From Nocardioides plantarum (GTDB taxonomy: Bacteria > Actinomycetota > Actinomycetes > Propionibacteriales > Nocardioidaceae): a DNA stretch of 64,000 bases. The notes under the pieces were generated by a model. The model worked only from the letters and a program-made list of their open reading frames with translations, was not told where the DNA came from and did not search any database. Position 1 is the stretch's first letter, and the number at the start of each line of letters is the position of its first letter. Position numbers and translations under genes: made by a program. The stretch lies in assembly GCF_006346395.1 (NCBI RefSeq), contig NZ_VDMS01000001.1, forward strand, positions 1 to 64,000, read 5' to 3'. Shown here in pieces: positions 32,760-42,465 of this stretch.

Positions 32760-33698
32760 ATGTCTGCGATCGCACCCAGTGGTGACCAGTTCCAGATCTC
32801 GGCCGGCGGGTACGACGCCGTCATCACCGAGAGCGGGGCGGCACTGCGGTCCCTGACCCACGCCGGTCGCCCGCTCCTGGACGGGTTCGCCGAGGACGAG
32901 ATGTCGTCCGGCGGGCGCGGGCAGCTGCTCATGCCGTGGCCCAACCGGATCCGCGACGGGCGGTACTCGTTCGGCGGACGCGACCTGCAGCTGCCGCTCA
33001 CCGAGCCCGAGCGCCACCACGCCTCGCACGGCCTGGCCCGGTGGGCGGCCTGGATGCCCGAGGAGCACTCGTCGGCGTCGGTGTCGCTGCAGTACCGGCT
33101 GATGGCGCAGTCCGGCTACCCGTGGATCGTCGACCTGCACGTGCTCTACGACCTGTCCGCCGACGGCCTCACCGTCACCCAGACCGCGACCAACCTGTCG
33201 CCGACGCCGGCTCCCTACGCCTGTGGGGCCCACCCCTACCTGTCGGTCGGCGCCGGCCCGATCGACACGTGGGAGCTGACGCTGCCGGCCGCGACCCGCT
33301 CGGTGACCGACGACGCGTTGATCCCGGTCGGGCGCGAGGCCGTTGACGGGACGGCGTACGACTTCCGGGTGGCGCGCCCGATGCGCGACACCGCCCTCAA
33401 CACCGGGTTCACCGACCTCGAGCGCGACGAGCGGGGCGTGGCGACCACGGTGCTGCGCGACCCGGCGTCGGGTCGCGCGGTCTCGATCTGGGTCGACGAG
33501 CACCACCGCTGGCTGCTGCTCTACACCGCCGACGACCGGCCCACGACGGCACGCCGGTCGTTGGCGATCGAGCCGATGACGGCCAACGCCGACGCGTTCC
33601 GCAGCGGTGAGGACCTGCTCACCCTGGCGCCGGCCGGCGAGCCGGGCGACGAGGTGTCAGTCTCCTGGGGCGTGCGCGCGGTCGACGAGGGCGCGTAG
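32760..33698 (+). CDS. Aldose 1-epimerase family protein
   Basis: 312 residues of the galactose mutarotase fold: LLMPWPNRIRDGRYSFGG (about residues 59-76), HHASHGLARW (about 88-97, with the conserved His), GAHPYLSVG (about 160-168, second His) and a late Glu in IEPMTANADAF (about 267-277). Such proteins interconvert anomers of aldoses; substrate specificity cannot be read. ATG 32760 has AAGGTG 7 bases upstream; a GTG two codons earlier is also possible. The last 42 bases overlap the convergent PH-domain gene. Confidence 0.88.
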   Translation: MSAIAPSGDQFQISAGGYDAVITESGAALRSLTHAGRPLLDGFAEDEMSSGGRGQLLMPWPNRIRDGRYSFGGRDLQLPLTEPERHHASHGLARWAAWMPEEHSSASVSLQYRLMAQSGYPWIVDLHVLYDLSADGLTVTQTATNLSPTPAPYACGAHPYLSVGAGPIDTWELTLPAATRSVTDDALIPVGREAVDGTAYDFRVARPMRDTALNTGFTDLERDERGVATTVLRDPASGRAVSIWVDEHHRWLLLYTADDRPTTARRSLAIEPMTANADAFRSGEDLLTLAPAGEPGDEVSVSWGVRAVDEGA

Positions 33699-34118
33699 CT
33701 GCCGCACGGCCTGCTTGGCGCGCGGCCCGTCGGAGGACTGGACCGCCATCACCGAGGCGGTCGTGCCGTCGGCGAGGTCGAGGGTCACCCAGGGCGCGCC
33801 GGGGTTGAGGCGCACCGCGACGATCTCGGCCCACACGTAGTCGTGGCGCCGGTAGCCGTTGACGACCTGGAGCCCGTCGGGGTGGGCGACGACGCGCGAG
33901 CGGGCCAGGGCGTAGAGGCACGAGAAGCCCAGCAGGAACATCGCGATCACGGTGCCGCGCTGGAACGGTGTCACGGAGTCGCGGACGTCCTGGTCGAGAC
34001 CGACCCACAGCAGCGCGGTGACGCCGAGCAGGGCACCGCCGGCCACCCCGCCGGCGATGCGGGGCCCGAGCGGACGCCAGGTGCGCGGCAGCGCCGGGAG
34101 GTCAGAGTCGGCAGGCAT
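33657..34118 (-). CDS. PH-domain membrane protein
   Basis: 153 residues: two membrane helices (about 20-43 and 56-75) and then a small beta domain (VVAHPDGLQVVNGYRRHDYVW, then IVAVRLNPGAPWVTLDLADG) of the bacterial PH_6 type. It overlaps hisG by 17 bases, so it is the last gene of hisE-hisG. This pairing is common in actinobacteria; the function is unknown. Confidence 0.8.
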   Translation of the reverse strand: MPADSDLPALPRTWRPLGPRIAGGVAGGALLGVTALLWVGLDQDVRDSVTPFQRGTVIAMFLLGFSCLYALARSRVVAHPDGLQVVNGYRRHDYVWAEIVAVRLNPGAPWVTLDLADGTTASVMAVQSSDGPRAKQAVRQLRALVDRAHAPGD

Positions 34119-34950
34119 GGATGTCGGTCTGCAGGATGCCGCGGGCGCCGAGGTCCCACAGCTGGTCCATCAGCCGCTGGGACCCGGCGCGGGGCACCAT
34201 CGCGCGGACGGCGACCCAGCCCTCACGGTTGAGCGGCGCGATGGTGGGGCTCTCGATGCCGGGGGTGAGCTCGACGGCGCGCTCGAGGTGGGCCTCGGCG
34301 ATGTCGTAGTCCATCATCACGTAGCCGCGGGCCACCAGGACGCCCTCGACGCGACGCCGGAAGACCTCGAAGCCGGCCGGGTGGTCGGCGCCGGCCCGCG
34401 TGATGAGCACGGCCTCGGACTGCAGCAGCGGCTCGCCGAAGGTCTCGAGCCCGGCCTGGCGCAGGGTGGCGCCGGTCTCGACGACGTCGGCGATCACGTC
34501 GGCGACGCCGAGCTGGATGCTGGTCTCGACCGCACCGTCGAGGCGGGTCACCGTGGCGTCGAGGCCGCGCTCCTCGAGGAACGCGCGCACGATGCCGACG
34601 TAGGACGTGGCGATGCGGGTGCCGGCCACGTCGGCAGCCTCGGCGTAGCGACCGACCGGGCCGGCGAAGCGGAAGGTGCTGCGGCCGAACCCGAGGGTCA
34701 GCGCCTCGTCGGCCTTGGCGCCGGAGTCGCGCAGCAGGTCGCGGCCGGTGATGCCGGCGTCGAGGGTGCCCTCGCCGACGTAGAGCGCGATGTCGCGCGG
34801 GCGCAGGTAGAAGAACTCGACGTCGTTGTCGGTGTCGATGAGGGTGAGCTGCTTGGGGTCGTCGCGCTGGCGGTAGCCCGACTCGCGCAGGATCTCGCTG
34901 GCCGCGATGGCCAGCGAGCCCTTGTTGGGGATCGCGATCTTGAGGGTCAT
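34102..34950 (-). CDS. hisG: ATP phosphoribosyltransferase (long form)
   Basis: First step of histidine synthesis: ATP + PRPP to phosphoribosyl-ATP. 282 residues, the long HisG_L type with a C-terminal histidine-binding ACT-like domain (about 210-282), so no HisZ is needed. IAIPNKGSL (about 5-13), GVGRSTF-like GFGRSTFRFAG, and DVVETGATLRQAGLE (the PRPP loop, about 153-167) are present. ATG 34950 has GGAG 8 bases upstream. Confidence 0.96.
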   Translation of the reverse strand: MTLKIAIPNKGSLAIAASEILRESGYRQRDDPKQLTLIDTDNDVEFFYLRPRDIALYVGEGTLDAGITGRDLLRDSGAKADEALTLGFGRSTFRFAGPVGRYAEAADVAGTRIATSYVGIVRAFLEERGLDATVTRLDGAVETSIQLGVADVIADVVETGATLRQAGLETFGEPLLQSEAVLITRAGADHPAGFEVFRRRVEGVLVARGYVMMDYDIAEAHLERAVELTPGIESPTIAPLNREGWVAVRAMVPRAGSQRLMDQLWDLGARGILQTDIHACRL

Positions 34951-34961
34951 CAGGTCTCCGG

Positions 34962-35225
34962 TCAGAGGTGCGAGTAGACATCGGCGGGCTCGAGGTCGAG
35001 GGCGAGCATCATCACCTGGAGGTGGTAGATCAGCTGGCTGATCTCCTCGGCGGCGCGCTCCTTGCCCTCGTGCTCGGCCGCCATCCACGACTCGGCGGCC
35101 TCCTCGACCAGCTTCTTGCCGATCGCATGGACGCCGGCGTCGAGGGCCGCGACGGTGCCCGAGCCCTCGGGTCGGGTGCGTGCCTTCTCGGACAGCTCGG
35201 CCCACAGACCGTCGAACGTCTTCAC
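34962..35225 (-). CDS. hisE: Phosphoribosyl-ATP pyrophosphatase
   Basis: Second step of histidine synthesis. 87 residues of the MazG-like all-alpha fold: [18 protein letters not shown] (about 37-54) and [17 protein letters not shown] (about 58-74) carry the Glu/Asp metal ligands. GTG 35225 has no ribosome binding site but TAGGCT (35238-35233) exactly 7 bases upstream, so the transcript is probably leaderless. hisG follows after 11 bases. Confidence 0.95.
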   Translation of the reverse strand: MKTFDGLWAELSEKARTRPEGSGTVAALDAGVHAIGKKLVEEAAESWMAAEHEGKERAAEEISQLIYHLQVMMLALDLEPADVYSHL

Positions 35226-35353
35226 GGCGGCCAGCCTACGGGCGCTCGTTCTCGACGCCTCACCCCCGGGACCGTCCTGAGACCACGTCGCCAGGCGCGG
35301 GGTTTCGGGGCACCGCCGTCGACGGTGGTCGCGACGCGCGGATACTGGCCGGT

Positions 35354-36070
35354 ATGGCACTGCTCGAGGTTCGTGGACTGGCCCGGCGCTTCGGCGAGGC
35401 CACGGTGCTCGAGGGCTTCTCGCTCGACGTGAAGGCCGGGCGGGCGGTGGCGCTGGTCGGGGCCAACGGCGCGGGGAAGTCGACGGTCCTGCGCTGCGTG
35501 ACCGGGGCCGACGTGGCGACGGAGGGCACCATCACGCTGGACGGTGCTCCACTCGACGAACGGTCCGCCCGGTGCCGGGCGATGCTGGCCTCGGTGCTCG
35601 ACGACCTCGACTTCTTCCCCGACCTCAGCGTCGTGGAGCACCTCGACCTGGTGGCCCGGGCCCACGCGGTGCCCGACGCCGACGAGCTCGTCGACGACGT
35701 GCTGCACGAGCTGCGTCTCATCGGCCACTCCGGCCAGCTCCCCCACACCCTCTCCTCGGGCCAGCGGCGCCGCCTGGCCCTGGCGACCGCGTTCGTGCGG
35801 CCCCGCCGGCTGCTCGTGCTCGACGAGCCGGAGCAGCGCCTCGACACCGAGGGCCTGACCTGGCTCACCGCGCGACTGCGGGCCGAGAAGCGCGACGGCC
35901 TGGCGATCCTGTTCGCCAGCCACGACCAGGACCTCGTGGCGGCGGTCGCCGACCAGGTCGTGGAGGTCGGCGGAGCCGAGCCGGGCCGGCCGACCCCGAC
36001 GACCCCGCCGAAGCCGCCGAAGCCGCCCGCGGGCAAGTCGAAGCCGAGACCGAAGCCGAGGCGCAGGTGA
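35354..36070 (+). CDS. ABC transporter ATP-binding protein
   Basis: 238 residues. Walker [10 protein letters not shown] (about 37-45), signature [15 protein letters not shown] (about 133-147), Walker [13 protein letters not shown] (about 153-164), H-loop SHD (about 193). The C-terminal ~30 residues are a Pro/Lys-rich tail, beginning [22 protein letters not shown] overlap with the next gene makes a two-gene ABC system. GATACT lies 7 bases before ATG 35354. Confidence 0.9.
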   Translation: MALLEVRGLARRFGEATVLEGFSLDVKAGRAVALVGANGAGKSTVLRCVTGADVATEGTITLDGAPLDERSARCRAMLASVLDDLDFFPDLSVVEHLDLVARAHAVPDADELVDDVLHELRLIGHSGQLPHTLSSGQRRRLALATAFVRPRRLLVLDEPEQRLDTEGLTWLTARLRAEKRDGLAILFASHDQDLVAAVADQVVEVGGAEPGRPTPTTPPKPPKPPAGKSKPRPKPRRR

Positions 36071-37587
36071 CGCGCTCCGAGGCGCGCGAGCTGCGGCTGC
36101 AGGTCCGGTCGTGGCGCCGCGGCCGCGCCGACGCCCGGCTCGTGGACGTGCTCGGTGACGCCTACGTCGCGCTGTTCGCCACGGTGATGCTCGGCTCGAT
36201 CGCCGTCAACGTCGTGCTCGGCATCGGACGGCTGAGCGACGAGCGGTGCGCCGCCGGGGCGTGCGCCGGGTCACGGGCCCTGCTGCCGGTGCTGGTCGCC
36301 GTGGCGTTCGTGGCCGGCGTCGTCCTGGTCGCCCGGATGCTCGGGCCGGTCTTCGTCTCGCCGGCGGTCGGCAGCTGGCTGATGCCGACACCGGTGGACC
36401 GCCGTGACCTGCTCCGCCCGCGGCTGCTGGTCGGCCTGGTGGTCGCCGCGCTCCTGGGGGCGGTGGTCACCGCCGCCGGCGCGGTGCTCGGCGGCTGGTC
36501 GCCCGCCGGTGCGACCGCCCTGACCGGGGCGGTGGCGCTGGGCTCGGCGGGACTCGTCGCGGTCGGCGTACGCGCCCAGTCGCTGCCGGCCTCGAGCCGG
36601 GGCGCGCGGTGGGTCGGTGTCGCTGCCTGGCTTCCCGGGGTCCTGGTGTGGGGTGGCCTGCTCGCCGTCGCGCTCGACCTCACCACCGGGGTCCACCCTC
36701 CCGAGCCCGACGCGCACGTGGTGTGGCTGGTGCTCGGTGTCGCGGCGGCGGGGGCCTTCGCCGCGACGGCGTACGGCCTGCGCTCGCTGCCACGGCTGGC
36801 CCGCCGCGACGTCTCACGCGGCGGTGCGCTCGCTCCCGGCCTGTCGGGCGCGCTGTCGTCGCTCGACCTGGCACTCGCCTACGACGTGGTGCTGGAGCAC
36901 CGCTGGCGCGGCCACCTGCCGGTCCGCTCACGACGCGCCCGGCGCGGTCCTCGCACCGGGGCCGCGGCGCTCGTGCGTGCCGACCTGACCAGGGTGCGAC
37001 GCAGTCCTCGGCTGCTGGTGCTGCCGGTCGCCGCCGCCGTCGTGCCGTACGCCGCCGAGGCCGCGGGCGCCGGCCTCGTGGTCCTGCTGCTCGCGCCGCT
37101 GGCGGGGTTCCTGGCCGGGCTGCCCCTGCTCATCGGCCTACGGGTCGTCGAGCGGACCCCGAGCCTGTCGCGCCTGCTGCCCTTCCCGTCCGCCTACGCC
37201 AAGGGCGCCGCGACGGTCGTGCCCGGCGCCGTCCTCCTGCTGCTCGGGCTCCTGTGCGCGCCCGTGCTCGACACGGCGACCGGTGCGCCCCCGGGCGCGG
37301 CGGTGCTGCTCGGACTGGCCGTCGGCGCGTCCTCGACGGCGTCGGCGGTCCGTTGGGTGACCGGGCGTCCGCCCGACTACGGCCGGCCGATGGTCTCGAC
37401 GCCGGCAGGTGGCGTGCCGACGAACCTCTACGGCAGCGTCGTGCGCGGCTTTGACGTCCTGGTGCTCACGACCGCACCGCTGCTGCTGCTGGACGACCCG
37501 GTCCTGGCCGCGGAGATCTCGCTGCTGATCTCGGCGGTCGTGGTCGCCGCGTTGCTCGGGCGGCCCGACAAGTCTCAGGCGTCGTAG
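36067..37587 (+). CDS. Multi-helix membrane partner of the ABC ATPase
   Basis: 506 residues with about ten to twelve hydrophobic segments in two halves, joined by a basic cytoplasmic region (about 270-300). It resembles large actinobacterial membrane proteins always found beside such an ATPase; I believe these are catalogued as DUF6297, but cannot check. GTG 36067 overlaps the ATPase stop. Its 3' end overlaps convergent ribH by 13 bases. Transport direction and substrate are not apparent. Confidence 0.75.
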   Translation: MTRSEARELRLQVRSWRRGRADARLVDVLGDAYVALFATVMLGSIAVNVVLGIGRLSDERCAAGACAGSRALLPVLVAVAFVAGVVLVARMLGPVFVSPAVGSWLMPTPVDRRDLLRPRLLVGLVVAALLGAVVTAAGAVLGGWSPAGATALTGAVALGSAGLVAVGVRAQSLPASSRGARWVGVAAWLPGVLVWGGLLAVALDLTTGVHPPEPDAHVVWLVLGVAAAGAFAATAYGLRSLPRLARRDVSRGGALAPGLSGALSSLDLALAYDVVLEHRWRGHLPVRSRRARRGPRTGAAALVRADLTRVRRSPRLLVLPVAAAVVPYAAEAAGAGLVVLLLAPLAGFLAGLPLLIGLRVVERTPSLSRLLPFPSAYAKGAATVVPGAVLLLLGLLCAPVLDTATGAPPGAAVLLGLAVGASSTASAVRWVTGRPPDYGRPMVSTPAGGVPTNLYGSVVRGFDVLVLTTAPLLLLDDPVLAAEISLLISAVVVAALLGRPDKSQAS

Positions 37588-38063
37588 CCGCGCTTGATCC
37601 GCTTGATGGTCTGGGCGGTGACCAGGGCGGCGGAGGTGGCCTCGTAGCCCTTGTCCTCGCTGGAGCCCTCGAGACCGGCACGGTCCAGGGCCTGCTGCTC
37701 GGTGTCGCAGGTCAGGACGCCGAACCCGACGGCGGTCTGGTGGTCGAGGGCGACCCGGCCCAGGCCGTCGGTGGCGGCGGTGCACACGTAGTCGAAGTGG
37801 GGCGTCCCGCCGCGGATGACGACGCCGAGCGCGACGACCGCGTCGTAGCCCTGGGCGGCCAGGGCGCCCGCGACGACGGGCAGCTCGAAGGTGCCGGGCA
37901 CCCGGACGATCACGGGCGCCTCGACCCGGTAGGTGTCCAGCGCCCGCTGGGCGCCGGCGAGCAGGCCGTCCATGACGACGGTGTGCCAGCTGGCGGCGAC
38001 CACCGCGACCCGCAGGTCGTGGCAGTCGACGGGCTCGGCGCTGGGGGCTCCGTGGCCGCTCAT
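37575..38063 (-). CDS. ribH: 6,7-dimethyl-8-ribityllumazine synthase
   Basis: Penultimate step of riboflavin synthesis. 162 residues: [15 protein letters not shown] (about 21-35, usual N replaced by S/W region), VPGTFELPV (about 55-63), [15 protein letters not shown] (about 80-94, with the catalytic His) and [18 protein letters not shown] (about 113-130). Last gene of the rib operon; it overlaps ribBA by ATGA. Confidence 0.96.
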   Translation of the reverse strand: MSGHGAPSAEPVDCHDLRVAVVAASWHTVVMDGLLAGAQRALDTYRVEAPVIVRVPGTFELPVVAGALAAQGYDAVVALGVVIRGGTPHFDYVCTAATDGLGRVALDHQTAVGFGVLTCDTEQQALDRAGLEGSSEDKGYEATSAALVTAQTIKRIKRGYDA

Positions 38064-39340
38064 GAGAGGTCCTCCGTGCTGGGGTCGGTGCTGGGGTCGT
38101 GCAGGTCGGGGAAGTCGTGGCCCATCCGGTCACGCTTGGTCAGCAGGTAGGCGATGTTGTGGTCGTTGGGGTGGGGCGTGAGGCCCACCCGCTCGGCCAC
38201 GGGCACGCCGTACAGCTCGAGGTTGTGGACCTTGTCGGGGTTGTTGGTCAGCAGTCGCACGGACTCGACCTTGAGGTCCTTGAGGACCTGGGTGGCGGTG
38301 CCGTAGTGGCGCGCGTCGGCGGGCAGGCCCAGGTCGAGGTTGGCGTCGACGGTGTCGCGTCCGCCGTCCTGCAGCTGGTAGGCCTGCAGCTTGGCGACCA
38401 GGCCGATGCCGCGTCCCTCGTGGCCCCGGAGGTAGACGACGACGCCGCGGCCCTCGGCGACGATGCGCTCGAGCGCCTCGTCGAGCTGGGGACCGCAGTC
38501 GCAGCGGGCGCTGCCGAACACGTCTCCGGTCAGGCACTCGGAGTGCACGCGGGTCAGCACCGGCTCGGGGCCGCTGACGTCGCCGTAGACCAGGGCGATG
38601 TGCTCGGAGTCGTCGACGGTGACCTTGTAGCCGAAGGCGGTGAAGTCGCCGTGGCGGGTGGGCAGCCGGGTCTCGGCGACGCGCTCGATGAGGTTCTCGG
38701 TGCGGCGGCGGTGGCGGACCAGGTCCTCGATGGAGATCATCGCCAGGTCGTGCTCGTCGGCGAACGCGCGCAGCTCGGCGGCGCGCTTCATCGTGCCGTC
38801 GTCGTTGACGACCTCGACCAGGACGCCGGCCGGCGTGAGACCGGCGAGCGTCGCCAGGTCGACCGCGGCCTCGGTGTGACCGCGGCGGGCCAGCACTCCC
38901 CCGTCGGTGTAGCGCAGCGGGAAGACGTGCCCGGGGCGGGTGAGCTCCCACGGCTCGGTCGCGCTGTCGGCCAGCACCCGGGCGGTGTGGGCCCGGTCGG
39001 CGGCGCTGATGCCCGTGGAGACGCCGTCGCGGGCGTCGACCGAGATCGTGTACGCCGTACGCAGCTTGTCCTTGTTGTGCGGGGTCATCAGCGGGATCTC
39101 GAGCCGGTCGAGCATGTAGCCCGGCATCGGCACGCAGATCACGCCGCTGGAGTGGCGGATCGTGAACGCCATCAGCTCCGGCGTCGCCTTGCTGGCCGCG
39201 AAGATGATGTCGCCCTCGTTCTCCCGTCCCTCGTCGTCGACCACGACGACGGCCTTGCCGGCCGCGATGTCGGCGATCGCGCGCTCGACGCTGTCGAGGC
39301 GCACGCCGCCGTGCTGCTCGTCGATGCCGGGGTAGGTCAT
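38060..39340 (-). CDS. ribBA: Bifunctional DHBP synthase / GTP cyclohydrolase II
   Basis: 426 residues. The RibB half (about 1-205) has [16 protein letters not shown] (about 34-49), RHSSGVICV and [12 protein letters not shown] (about 152-163) for ribulose-5-phosphate. The RibA half (about 210-426) has [18 protein letters not shown] (about 266-283, zinc cysteines), [10 protein letters not shown] (about 303-312) and TNNPDKV. Supplies both precursors of the pathway. It shares ATGA with ribE. Confidence 0.97.
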   Translation of the reverse strand: MTYPGIDEQHGGVRLDSVERAIADIAAGKAVVVVDDEGRENEGDIIFAASKATPELMAFTIRHSSGVICVPMPGYMLDRLEIPLMTPHNKDKLRTAYTISVDARDGVSTGISAADRAHTARVLADSATEPWELTRPGHVFPLRYTDGGVLARRGHTEAAVDLATLAGLTPAGVLVEVVNDDGTMKRAAELRAFADEHDLAMISIEDLVRHRRRTENLIERVAETRLPTRHGDFTAFGYKVTVDDSEHIALVYGDVSGPEPVLTRVHSECLTGDVFGSARCDCGPQLDEALERIVAEGRGVVVYLRGHEGRGIGLVAKLQAYQLQDGGRDTVDANLDLGLPADARHYGTATQVLKDLKVESVRLLTNNPDKVHNLELYGVPVAERVGLTPHPNDHNIAYLLTKRDRMGHDFPDLHDPSTDPSTEDLS

Positions 39341-39981
39341 GGCGTGACTCCTTCTGGTGCTGCGCTGTTCGTGGAGGGTGCGACGGCGTCGAGGCGGGCG
39401 GCCAGGAGCTTCTCGACGTGCTTGGCCAGCACGTCGACCTCGAGGTTGACCCGGTCGCCGGGCTGGCGCAGGCCGAGGGTGGTGCGGGCGAGGGTCTCGG
39501 GGATCAGGCTGATCGTGAACGACTCGGGCCCGGCCTCGACGACCGTCAGGCTCACGCCGTCGACGGTGACGGATCCCTTGTCGACGAGGTACTTGCCGAG
39601 GGCGGGCGGCATCGAGACCTCGACGAGCTCCCAGTGCTCGCTCGGCTGGCGGCGTACGACGTGACCGACGGCGTCGACGTGGCCCTGCACGATGTGGCCG
39701 CCGAGGCGCTTGTCGGCGGTGACGGCCCTTTCGAGGTTGACGCGGTCGCCGGGCGCGACGCCCTGCAGGCTGGTCTTGTCGAGCGTCTCCTGCATGACGT
39801 CGGCGGTCCAGAGCTCGCCGTCGTGGGTGGTCACGGTCAGGCAGCAGCCGTTGACGCTGATCGAGTCGCCGAGGCCGGCGTCCTCGAGCACGGTCGCGGC
39901 GCGGACGGTGAGGCGGATCGCGTCGCCCTGGTCCTCGACCGCCTCGACGGTGCCGAGCTCCTCGACGATTCCGGTGAACAT
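39337..39981 (-). CDS. ribE: Riboflavin synthase alpha chain
   Basis: 214 residues, two homologous lumazine-binding barrels: [10 protein letters not shown] at the N-terminus, [10 protein letters not shown] (about 41-50) and [10 protein letters not shown] (about 140-149) as the repeated ligand motif, and [13 protein letters not shown] (about 95-107) at the junction. Dismutates two lumazines to riboflavin. The last ~15 residues ([14 protein letters not shown]) are unconserved. ATG 39981 shares TGATG with ribD. Confidence 0.96.
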   Translation of the reverse strand: MFTGIVEELGTVEAVEDQGDAIRLTVRAATVLEDAGLGDSISVNGCCLTVTTHDGELWTADVMQETLDKTSLQGVAPGDRVNLERAVTADKRLGGHIVQGHVDAVGHVVRRQPSEHWELVEVSMPPALGKYLVDKGSVTVDGVSLTVVEAGPESFTISLIPETLARTTLGLRQPGDRVNLEVDVLAKHVEKLLAARLDAVAPSTNSAAPEGVTP

Positions 39982-41054
39982 CAGGTCTCCTTCGGGTGGT
40001 GCGGGGTCTCGACAGGCTCGACCGCCGACATCGTGAAGCGGACGTTGGGCTCCTCGCCGTCGACGCCGGCCAGCACGGTCACGTCGGTGACCGTGGGGCG
40101 CAACGCCGCGGCGATGGTGGTGATTCCGAGGTCGGCCACCGAGGAGAGCCCGGACCCCAGGAACATCGGGGCGACATAGGCCACGACGCGGTCGACGAGA
40201 CCGGCGCGCAGGAACGCGGCGGCCAGGGTCGGCCCTCCCTCGAGGAAGACGTGCTGGCGGCCGTCGTCCCACAGCGTGGCGAGAGCGGCGTACGGGTCCC
40301 GGGTGCGCAGGTGGACCGTCTCGGCGTCGTCGTTGAGGACCCGACGGTCGGGCGGGAGGTCGCGCTCGCCCATCACGGCCCGCAACGGCTGGACGGCGGC
40401 CGGGCGCCCCTGGTCGTCGCGGACGGTCAGCAGCGGGTCGTCGACGGCGATCGTGCCGGTGCCGACGAGCATCGTGTCGCTCAGCGCGCGCAGCCGGTGG
40501 GTGTCGCGGCGCGCGGCGGTCGAGGACACCCAGCGCGAGGTGCCGTCGGCGGCGGCGCTGCGCCCGTCGAGGGTCGTCGCGAGCTTCCAGGTGACGAAGG
40601 GCCGCTGCTCGCGCAGCGCGACCCGGTAGACCTCCGCCAGCGACGCGGCCTCGTCGGCCAGCAGGCCGGCCTCGACCTCGATGCCCGCGGCCTCCAGGAC
40701 GGCCCGTCCACCGGCGGCCACCGGGTTGGCGTCGACCTCGGCGTAGACCACCCGGCGTACGCCGGCCGCGACCAGGGCCTCGGTGCACGGTCCGGTGCGC
40801 CCGGTGTGGTTGCAGGGCTCGAGCGTGACCACCGCGGTGGTGCCCCGGGCGGCAGCCCCGGCGCGGGCCAGGGCGTCGGCCTCCGCGTGGGGGGTGCCGG
40901 GACCGCGGTGGTGGCCCTCCGCGACCGTGCGTCCGTCGTCGTCCAGCAGCACGCAGCCGACCCGGCGGGTGTCGGCGACCATGGGGACGCCCGGGGTCGC
41001 GGCCAGCGTCAGCGCACGGCGCATCGCGTCGTGCTCGGCTGCCGTGGTCGGCAT
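39981..41054 (-). CDS. ribD: Bifunctional riboflavin biosynthesis deaminase/reductase
   Basis: 357 residues: deaminase domain (about 1-145) with zinc ligands in HAEADAL (about 56-62) and [13 protein letters not shown] (about 78-90), and reductase domain (about 150-345) with [11 protein letters not shown] and [18 protein letters not shown] [14 protein letters not shown]. The last 14 residues ([15 protein letters not shown]) are encoded by the palindromic repeat at 40005-40023 and have no family counterpart. ATG 41054 has GGAGGGG upstream. Controlled by the FMN riboswitch at 41152-41280. Confidence 0.96.
   Translation of the reverse strand: MPTTAAEHDAMRRALTLAATPGVPMVADTRRVGCVLLDDDGRTVAEGHHRGPGTPHAEADALARAGAAARGTTAVVTLEPCNHTGRTGPCTEALVAAGVRRVVYAEVDANPVAAGGRAVLEAAGIEVEAGLLADEAASLAEVYRVALREQRPFVTWKLATTLDGRSAAADGTSRWVSSTAARRDTHRLRALSDTMLVGTGTIAVDDPLLTVRDDQGRPAAVQPLRAVMGERDLPPDRRVLNDDAETVHLRTRDPYAALATLWDDGRQHVFLEGGPTLAAAFLRAGLVDRVVAYVAPMFLGSGLSSVADLGITTIAAALRPTVTDVTVLAGVDGEEPNVRFTMSAVEPVETPHHPKET
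40005..40023 (+). repeat. Short palindromic repeat inside the 3' end of ribD
   Basis: GGTCTCGACAGGCTCGACC, a 19-base form of the dispersed repeat. An exact copy occurs at 41102-41120, and close relatives lie at 62835-62854 and 62870-62888. On the coding strand it specifies VEPVET at the RibD C-terminus. Confidence 0.85.
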
Positions 41055-41101
41055 CGGGCCCCTCCGGTCCGGTCGGGCTCACGGACTCCGGGGTCGACGG
41101 A

Positions 41102-41120
41102 GGTCTCGACAGGCTCGACC
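41102..41120 (+). repeat. Short palindromic repeat between FMN aptamer and ribD
   Basis: Exact copy of the 19-base repeat at 40005-40023. It lies in the riboswitch expression platform, 48 bases upstream of the ribD start codon, flanked by complementary GGTCGACG/CGTCGACC segments that could enclose it in a larger hairpin. Confidence 0.85.
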
Positions 41121-41151
41121 GAGAGGGCCGGGCACTGACGTCGACCGCCAC

Positions 41152-41280
41152 CTGCGTGCGCTTACCATCCGGACTTTCACCGTCGGTCCAGGATTTTCAC
41201 CTGGTCAACCGCTCACTGGCTGTGAGCGGGTCGCGGACTGTCACCGCCGGCTCGGAATTGCACCGACCCCAGAGCACGCG
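41152..41280 (-). ncRNA. FMN riboswitch (RFN element)
   Basis: On the minus strand, the conserved blocks appear in order: GGGGTCGGTGCAATTCCGA (41270-41252), CCGGCGGTGACAGTCCGCGA (41250-41231), a variable P4-P5 hairpin (CCGCTCAC...GTGAGCGG), GACCAGGTGAAAATCCTGG (41206-41188) and ACCGACGGTGAAAGTCCGGA (41187-41168). GCGTGC and GCACGC close P1. It precedes ribD by about 100 bases. Between them, GGCCCTC (about 41132-41126) could pair with the GAGGGGCC that contains the ribD ribosome binding site, so control is probably translational; no U-rich terminator is seen. Confidence 0.95.
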
Positions 41281-41352
41281 AGCAAGGTTCGCTCGTCTCC
41301 TCGATCGTGCCACACGCGTCGGTCGGGCTCGCCATGAGACGTGTCACGTGGC

Positions 41353-41380
41353 GAGACGGCCGCAGGCACGCGGCCGTCTC
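41353..41380. other. Perfect 11-bp hairpin upstream of the rib leader
   Basis: GAGACGGCCGC, loop AGGCAC, GCGGCCGTCTC. It lies between the DUF2510 gene (end 41625) and the rib leader. No U-tract on either strand, so a terminator function is uncertain. The rest of 41285-41624 (about 340 bases) shows no gene that I can support; the rib promoter must lie here, but I see no clear -35/-10 pair. Confidence 0.5.
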
Positions 41381-41624
41381 TGGGGGCAAGGCCCCGTCGG
41401 CACCGTCACGATCCGAATCGTCGTCGCTGGCCGCGGCGATACCCAGTGCGGGAGCCGTCCCACGACACGTGTGGGCTGGTCGCACTCATGTCCCGGCCCT
41501 CTGCGACACGTCCCTTCGCCTCGATCGTTCCTCGACCGACGGGGCGCGTCACTCAGGGAGGTCTCGGGGCGCCGACGTCCGAGACGCGCGCAACTTCCTG
41601 GTCACAGCCGCGGCTCAACGCTTG

Positions 41625-42359
41625 TCAGGGGCAGAGCTCGTCGAGCTTGACCACGTAGAACGTGATCGTCGAGTCGATGTCGACCTGGGTCCCACCGGCT
41701 GGCTCCTGCGAGCAGACCTGCCAGTTGCTGTCGAGCACCTGGAACCGCGCCGCACCGGTGGCGTCCTCCGATGCGGTGAAGAACAACGGGTTGCCGCTGA
41801 CGGCTTGGACGTCATCCTGAGCTGCTTGGAGCACCTTCCCCGTCTCGTCAGGCAAGCTGAAGGTGTCCGCCGCGACAGGCCCCTCGGTGCCGACGACTCC
41901 GGTGCCCGGGGCTTCCTTCTTCTTGGCGGGCTTCTTGGCAGGCTTCTTCGATGGCGTCTTGGCCGGTGCTGAGGTGGCCGCCCCCGAGGGCTCCTCGGCG
42001 ACGACGTCCTGCTCGTCGGCCACGGTGTCGCGCGTGTCAGCGGCCGCCGAGCTCGGGTCGGCCGACTGGTCGTCGGACCCCGACCCGCCGTTGCCGATAG
42101 CCGACCCGATCGCCAGCAGGGCAACCACAGCGCCTACCGCCAGGACCGGCTTCCGCTGGTACCAGGCAATGGTGGACCGGGCTTCGACGGGCAGGCGCTG
42201 GGTGGGAGGCGGCGGGTCGAGGCGCGCGGCCGAGTAGGCCGGTGCAGGAGCGACAGCGTGCTCGGGAGCCCGCGCGTCTGTCCATCCTTGTCCGTCCCAG
42301 TAGCGTTGCTGACCGGTGGCCTCGGGGTCTGGGTACCACCCGGCGGGAGTCGTCGACAT
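41625..42359 (-). CDS. DUF2510 membrane protein with PASTA-like C-terminus
   Basis: 244 residues. An N-terminal DUF2510 motif (GWYPDPEATGQQRYWDGQGW, about 7-26), a membrane helix (about 71-88), an acidic then Lys/Pro-rich extracytoplasmic linker (KKPAKKPAKKK, about 137-148), and a C-terminal domain (about 165-244) with a PASTA-like ending (LDSNWQVCSQEPAGGTQVD, STITFYVV). Probably a cell-envelope protein; role unknown. TAAGGT (42371-42366) lies 6 bases before ATG 42359, pointing to a leaderless mRNA. Confidence 0.75.
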   Translation of the reverse strand: MSTTPAGWYPDPEATGQQRYWDGQGWTDARAPEHAVAPAPAYSAARLDPPPPTQRLPVEARSTIAWYQRKPVLAVGAVVALLAIGSAIGNGGSGSDDQSADPSSAAADTRDTVADEQDVVAEEPSGAATSAPAKTPSKKPAKKPAKKKEAPGTGVVGTEGPVAADTFSLPDETGKVLQAAQDDVQAVSGNPLFFTASEDATGAARFQVLDSNWQVCSQEPAGGTQVDIDSTITFYVVKLDELCP

Positions 42360-42465
42360 GCCCGGACCTTAGGCGGGTCTTGACCGCGGCGAGGGCAAAC
42401 CGCCAGATGGGGGTGATCGGCGCAGTCCCCGCGACTCGGCGGCAGCTCTGGCTTCTACTGATCAA

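Noticed and set aside
34962..35360. Longer HisE starting at 35360
   Set aside because: The extra residues overlap the divergent ABC promoter; GTG 35225 with TAGGCT 7 bases upstream gives the normal N-terminus.
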